Source: Anaerolineae bacterium (lineage in GTDB: Bacteria; Chloroflexota; Anaerolineae; JAFGEY01). From it: a stretch of 8,907 nucleotides of DNA. How positions within the stretch are numbered: the stretch's first letter is position 1; each line of letters opens with the position of its first letter. The stretch lies in NCBI GenBank assembly GCA_016931365.1, contig JAFGEY010000351.1, forward strand, positions 1-8,907. Reading direction: 5' to 3'. Position numbers and translations under genes: made by a program. This document shows positions 6,168 through 8,907 of the stretch, piece by piece. The notes below the pieces were generated by a model, which had not been told where the DNA came from, did no database searches, and worked only from the letters and a program-made list of their open reading frames with translations.

Positions 6168-7024
6168 CGTCAAAAAATATCCAAGCAACCAGATTATTAA
6201 GCCCATTCAGATACCCGGGCGGAAAAACATGGCTTGTTCCACTCGTTCGCAAATGGCTGAACAGTATTACACCCAAGCCTACAGAATTTATCGAACCATT
6301 TGCTGGTGGGGCAATTGTTAGTCTGAACGTTGCTTTTGACCAATTAGCCGACCATGTCACACTAGCTGAGATAGATAGAAAAGTAGGTTCTGTATGGGAA
6401 ACCATCATCACGAAAGGTGAAGGTCTTTGGCTGGCTGAAAGAATCAAAACCTTCAGGCCTACAGTTGACAGTGTAAAGGCATTGCTGGCAAAAGAGGAGC
6501 CATCACACCGAGAGTGTGCATTTCAGACAATTGTCCACAATAGAGTGAGTCGGGGGGGTATTCTTGCCGAAGGAGCCGGTCTCCTCAAAAAGGGTGAAGA
6601 TGGCAAAGGCTTGGCTTCACGATGGTATCCAGAAACACTGGATAGGCGTATAAGAACAATCCATAGTATTCGTGAGCGATTATCGTTTGTATGGGGTGAT
6701 GGTGCCCAGGTTATTCATCAGAATAAAGACCGATCCGATGTAGCTTTCTTCATCGACCCTCCATACACGGCTGCCAATGGAAAGCAAGCAGGTCAGCGCC
6801 TTTATACGCACTCCGAATTGGATCATGAGGCACTATTTAGGTTAATAAAAGAGATTCAGGGTAATTTCATAATGACTTGTGATGATAATAAGTACACCCG
6901 CGATATGGCGATCAGGTATGGATTCGAAATAAGAGCTATTGATATGAGAAATACGCATCATGCTCAAATGACGGAGTTGATCATCAGTCATGATCTAGCA
7001 TGGATTGACAATGAACAAACTTGA
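6164..7024 (+). CDS. D12-class DNA adenine-N6 methyltransferase (Dam-like)
   Basis: A 286-residue S-adenosylmethionine-dependent DNA methyltransferase of the D12 (Dam/MboIA) class. Motifs appear in the expected order: FRYPGGK at 15-21 (motif X), FIEPFAGGA at 42-50 (motif I, cofactor binding), an acidic strand end LAEIDR at 67-72, catalytic DPPY at 198-201 (motif IV), and a C-terminal [13 protein letters not shown]. The region between about 118 and 165 ([10 protein letters not shown] to [11 protein letters not shown]) would carry target recognition; the recognition sequence cannot be read from the protein. ATG 6164 overlaps the upstream stop as ATGA, pointing to translational coupling; a TTG at 6134 would add ten residues before that overlap and lacks support. 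It probably protects host DNA from the product of the preceding gene, or marks DNA for the ParB-like protein. The gene is intact and AT-rich relative to its flanks. Confidence 0.9.
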   Translation: MTSKNIQATRLLSPFRYPGGKTWLVPLVRKWLNSITPKPTEFIEPFAGGAIVSLNVAFDQLADHVTLAEIDRKVGSVWETIITKGEGLWLAERIKTFRPTVDSVKALLAKEEPSHRECAFQTIVHNRVSRGGILAEGAGLLKKGEDGKGLASRWYPETLDRRIRTIHSIRERLSFVWGDGAQVIHQNKDRSDVAFFIDPPYTAANGKQAGQRLYTHSELDHEALFRLIKEIQGNFIMTCDDNKYTRDMAIRYGFEIRAIDMRNTHHAQMTELIISHDLAWIDNEQT

Positions 7025-7053
7025 GCACAATGTAAATAAAAGACAATTTGTGC
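7005..7053 (+). promoter_or_regulatory. Possible leuB promoter and hairpin in the cassette/leuB junction
   Basis: TTGACA at 7005-7010, inside the end of the methyltransferase gene, matches the -35 consensus; CAATGT at 17-bp spacing or TGTAAA at 20-bp spacing are only fair -10 boxes. GCACAA (7025-7030) and TTGTGC (7048-7053) form a 6-bp inverted repeat with a 17-nt AT-rich loop and no T-run. The region could give leuB its own promoter after the operon was split. The evidence is weak. Confidence 0.25.
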
Positions 7054-7107
7054 AAACTATGTGTCCGCCTGCAAGCCAGGCTCAGCATCGAATTCAGTTC
7101 ATAGATC

Positions 7108-7112
7108 GGAGG
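7108..7112 (+). promoter_or_regulatory. Ribosome binding site that fixes the TTG start of leuB
   Basis: GGAGG lies 6 bases ahead of TTG 7119, whose translation begins (M)[16 protein letters not shown], exactly where family members begin. It decides against the longer in-frame reading from 7005 or ATG 7011. Confidence 0.85.
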
Positions 7113-7118
7113 TTCCCT

Positions 7119-8195
7119 TTGCACGCCACAATCACCCTTTTACCCGGCGACGGCATCGGCCCGGAAGTGATGGCCGAAGCAGTCAAAATCTTGGGCATCA
7201 TTGCCCAAAAATACGGACACACCTTTCATTTCAGCGAGGCATTGATCGGCGCACACGCCATCGACGAGACCGGCACCGCCCTGCCCGACGAGACGCTCCG
7301 GCAGTGCTTGAACAGCGACGCCACCCTGCTCATCGCCGTCGGCGACCCGCGCTTTGACGACCCTGCGCTCAAGGTGCGCCCCGAGCAAGGGCTGCTCGCT
7401 TTACGCAAGGGGATGCAAGTCTTTGCCAACCTGCGCCCGGCCAGGGTCAGCCCATACCTGATCGACGCTTCCACGATCAAGCCCGAGGTGCTCCAGGGTG
7501 TCGATCTGCTGGTGGTGCGCGAGTTGACCGGCGGCCTCTATTTCGGCCACCGTGAGCGCACCGCCGACCGCGCCGTGGACACGATGGTCTATACCGCCGC
7601 CGAGATCGAGCGGGTGGTGCGCATGGCCTTTGAACTGGCGCGCGGGCGCCGCAAAAAGGTCACTTCGGTGGACAAGGCCAACGTACTCGACTGCTCGCGG
7701 CTGTGGCGGCAGGTCGCGCACGAGGTAGCCAAAGATTATCCCGACGTGACCCTTGAGGATATGCTCGTCGATACGGCGGCGATGCGACTGGTACGCGCCC
7801 CGGCCAGTTTTGACGTGCTGGTCACCGAAAACATGTTCGGCGACATTCTCACCGACGAGGCCAGCATGATCGTCGGCTCGATGGGCATGCTGCCCTCCGC
7901 CTCACTCGGTGAGGGTACGCGCGGCCTCTATGAACCGATCCACGGCTCCGCGCCCGACATCGCCGGTCAGGGCATCGCCAACCCGTTGGCGAGCATCCTC
8001 AGCGTGGCCCTGCTGCTGCGCCACTCGCTCAAGCTGGAAACGGAAGCGCAGGCCATTGAAGCTGCCGTCGATGCGGTGCTGGCGGCCGGTTATCGCACGG
8101 CGGACATTGCTGGAACGATGTTCCAGTCGCAAAACGGGATGACCCGCGTTGGCACCGCGGAGATGGGCGATGCCGTCGTCGCGCAATTGAGTTGA
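7119..8195 (+). CDS. leuB: 3-isopropylmalate dehydrogenase, TTG start
   Basis: Oxidises and decarboxylates 3-isopropylmalate to 2-oxoisocaproate with NAD+, completing the pathway begun by LeuA and LeuC/LeuD. The 358-residue length from TTG 7119 is typical. Landmarks in order are the N-terminal [44 protein letters not shown], the metal-binding [14 protein letters not shown] and the cofactor-side [19 protein letters not shown]. The frame stays open upstream to 7005, but the extra residues ([14 protein letters not shown] and on) are unlike the family and come from the cassette junction. Composition returns to GC-rich here. The gene would normally follow leuD or the Nudix gene in the operon; it is now separated by about 3 kb of foreign DNA. 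It ends at a promoter-terminator overlap. Identity is secure. Confidence 0.96.
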   Translation: MHATITLLPGDGIGPEVMAEAVKILGIIAQKYGHTFHFSEALIGAHAIDETGTALPDETLRQCLNSDATLLIAVGDPRFDDPALKVRPEQGLLALRKGMQVFANLRPARVSPYLIDASTIKPEVLQGVDLLVVRELTGGLYFGHRERTADRAVDTMVYTAAEIERVVRMAFELARGRRKKVTSVDKANVLDCSRLWRQVAHEVAKDYPDVTLEDMLVDTAAMRLVRAPASFDVLVTENMFGDILTDEASMIVGSMGMLPSASLGEGTRGLYEPIHGSAPDIAGQGIANPLASILSVALLLRHSLKLETEAQAIEAAVDAVLAAGYRTADIAGTMFQSQNGMTRVGTAEMGDAVVAQLS

Positions 8196-8220
8196 CGCTT
8201 CCCTCACTCTCGTGTACAAT
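8192..8220 (+). promoter_or_regulatory. Promoter overlapping the leuB stop codon
   Basis: TTGACG (8192-8197) and TACAAT (8215-8220) are separated by exactly 17 bp, a strong sigma-70-type match. The -35 contains the leuB TGA (8193-8195). Initiation would fall near 8226-8228, inside the 5' arm of the following terminator, and serve the membrane protein gene at 8283. Confidence 0.7.
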
Positions 8221-8221
8221 C

Positions 8222-8250
8222 GGCACGGGCCTTGAGGCCCGTGCCTTTTT
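8222..8250 (+). terminator. Rho-independent terminator after leuB
   Basis: A perfect 10-bp GC-rich stem (GGCACGGGCC / GGCCCGTGCC) with a TTGA loop is followed by five T residues at 8246-8250. It is placed 26 bp after the leuB stop and is the end of the leucine operon transcript. Confidence 0.92.
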
Positions 8251-8282
8251 GTTCGCCAACCTGTCCCCGGAATCAGCACAAC

Positions 8283-8907
8283 ATGAAAATCAAATCTGTC
8301 TGGCAATTCTTGCCCCAGCGATCCCGCTGGGCGTCCATGCTGCTCTTTGTGGGCGTGCTGACCCTCTACCTGCTCACCCTGTCCCCCGGCGCACTCGGCG
8401 GCGACGCCGGCGAACTGCAATTTGTACCGGCCATTCTCAGCCTGCCCCACCCCACCGGCACGCCGCTGTACATCTTGCTGGGCAAACTGTGGAGCCTGCT
8501 GCCGTTCGGCCCTAATGTGGCCTGGCGCATGAACCTGCTGGCGGCGGTCTCGGCGGCACTGGCCGTGGTGCTCGTCTACCAAGCGATCTATGTCCGCCTG
8601 GAACGGCTCATCCCGGCGCTGGCTGCCGCACTGAGCCTGGCCGTCGGCCTCACCTTTTGGCAGCAGGCGGTGCTGGCCGACAAGTATGCGTTTAACGCGC
8701 TGCTGGTTTCGCTGGTCCTCTATTTCACGCTGCGCTGGAGCCAAAACCGTTCGCCGCGCGATCTGAACCTGCTGGCGTTGTGCTATGGTTTGAGTTTGAC
8801 CCATCACCGCACCATGCTGCTCTTTGCGCCGGCGCTGCTGGGCTATGTCTGGTGGCACGAGCGCGCCGGGTTGTGGACCGATTGGCGCCGGCTGCTGCGG
8901 CTGGCGC
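8283..8907 (+). CDS. DUF2723/TMEM260-like polytopic membrane protein (GT-C type), 3' truncated
   Basis: The first 208 residues of an integral membrane protein whose end lies beyond the window. The start ATG 8283 opens MKIKSVWQFL; the ribosome site is weak (CCGGAA around 8266-8271). A first membrane helix at about 17-34 is followed by SPGALGGDAGELQF (34-47) and LPHPTGTPLYILLGKLW (54-70). These match the D-x-GEL and HPxGxPLY hallmarks of the DUF2723 family, where the acidic pair after the first helix is typical of GT-C glycosyltransferases acting outside the membrane on lipid-linked sugars. Further helices appear at about 85-103, 110-127, 136-150, 162-173 and 177-190, with WQQAVLADKYAFNALL between two of them. 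The likely role is transfer of a sugar to an envelope component; the substrate is unknown. It is transcribed separately from the leu operon by the promoter at 8192-8220. Confidence 0.85.
   Translation, partial: MKIKSVWQFLPQRSRWASMLLFVGVLTLYLLTLSPGALGGDAGELQFVPAILSLPHPTGTPLYILLGKLWSLLPFGPNVAWRMNLLAAVSAALAVVLVYQAIYVRLERLIPALAAALSLAVGLTFWQQAVLADKYAFNALLVSLVLYFTLRWSQNRSPRDLNLLALCYGLSLTHHRTMLLFAPALLGYVWWHERAGLWTDWRRLLRLA

Larger units (their letters stand above)
4037..7024 (+). other. Putative inserted three-gene restriction-modification-like island
   Basis: Three co-directional, tightly packed genes of visibly lower GC separate the Nudix gene from leuB, interrupting an otherwise standard leucine operon. 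An 8-bp direct repeat, AAACTTGA, lies at 4037-4044 (just after the Nudix stop) and 7017-7024 (ending at the methyltransferase stop). It could be a target duplication, but an 8-bp match between two such flanks has a non-negligible chance of arising at random. There is no integrase or transposase, and no terminator is seen at the right end, so transcription may run on into leuB. Confidence 0.6.

Noticed and set aside
4090..7075. 8-bp inverted match CTTGCAGG (4090-4097) and CCTGCAAG (7068-7075) flanking the cassette, considered as terminal inverted repeats
   Set aside because: Short and not extended by neighbouring matches; the left copy includes part of the ribosome binding site of the first cassette gene. 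Likely chance.
7005..7118. N-terminal extension of leuB from TTG 7005 or ATG 7011
   Set aside because: The added residues are unlike any LeuB, overlap the methyltransferase gene, and the GGAGG at 7108-7112 points to TTG 7119.
7902..8858. Open reading frame of 318 codons on the minus strand across the end of leuB and the membrane protein gene
   Set aside because: Gln/Arg-rich translation with no motif; it also reads through a terminator and a promoter that belong to the + strand genes.

Overview
The window is a GC-rich bacterial chromosomal segment carrying a leucine biosynthesis operon on the + strand. An AT-richer three-gene cassette of foreign character interrupts the operon. The archaeal-type two-subunit LeuC/LeuD, the TMEM260/DUF2723-like membrane protein and the intergenic hairpins built from short tandem repeats suggest a Chloroflexota (Anaerolineae/Caldilineae-like) genome. 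That taxonomy is an inference from style, not a demonstrated match.

Layout: the 3' part of leuA (1-1473) is followed one base later by leuC (1475-2788). leuC carries an in-frame insertion of three 18-bp hairpin-forming repeats near its start. A repeat-rich gap of about 110 bp precedes leuD (2900-3415). A second gap of about 120 bp is built almost entirely of inverted octamer repeats and leads to an MTH1/MutT-like Nudix hydrolase (3538-4029).

The cassette then runs from about 4030 to 7024. It encodes a ParB/Srx-like protein with a helix-turn-helix (4106-5293), an unrecognised protein with features of a divergent PD-(D/E)XK nuclease (5295-6167), and a D12-class DNA adenine methyltransferase (6164-7024). 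The three genes are packed head to tail (1-bp gap, then a 4-bp ATGA overlap), so they look like one transcription and translation unit. Together they read as a candidate restriction-modification-like defence module: a methyltransferase, a putative nuclease, and a ParB-like DNA-binding or nucleotide-sensing partner. A perfect palindrome sits on a TTGACA box just ahead of it.

After the cassette the leucine operon resumes with leuB (7119-8195), whose start is most likely a TTG behind a strong GGAGG. A promoter-like TTGACG-17-TACAAT overlaps the leuB stop codon and is followed at once by a perfect Rho-independent terminator (8222-8250). The window ends inside a DUF2723-type polytopic membrane protein (8283 onward).

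LeuA, LeuC/LeuD and LeuB supply the acetyl-CoA condensation, isomerisation and oxidative steps of leucine synthesis. The Nudix enzyme probably cleans the nucleotide pool. No non-genic stretch exceeds 300 bp, and no tRNA, rRNA, CRISPR array or transposase was seen.
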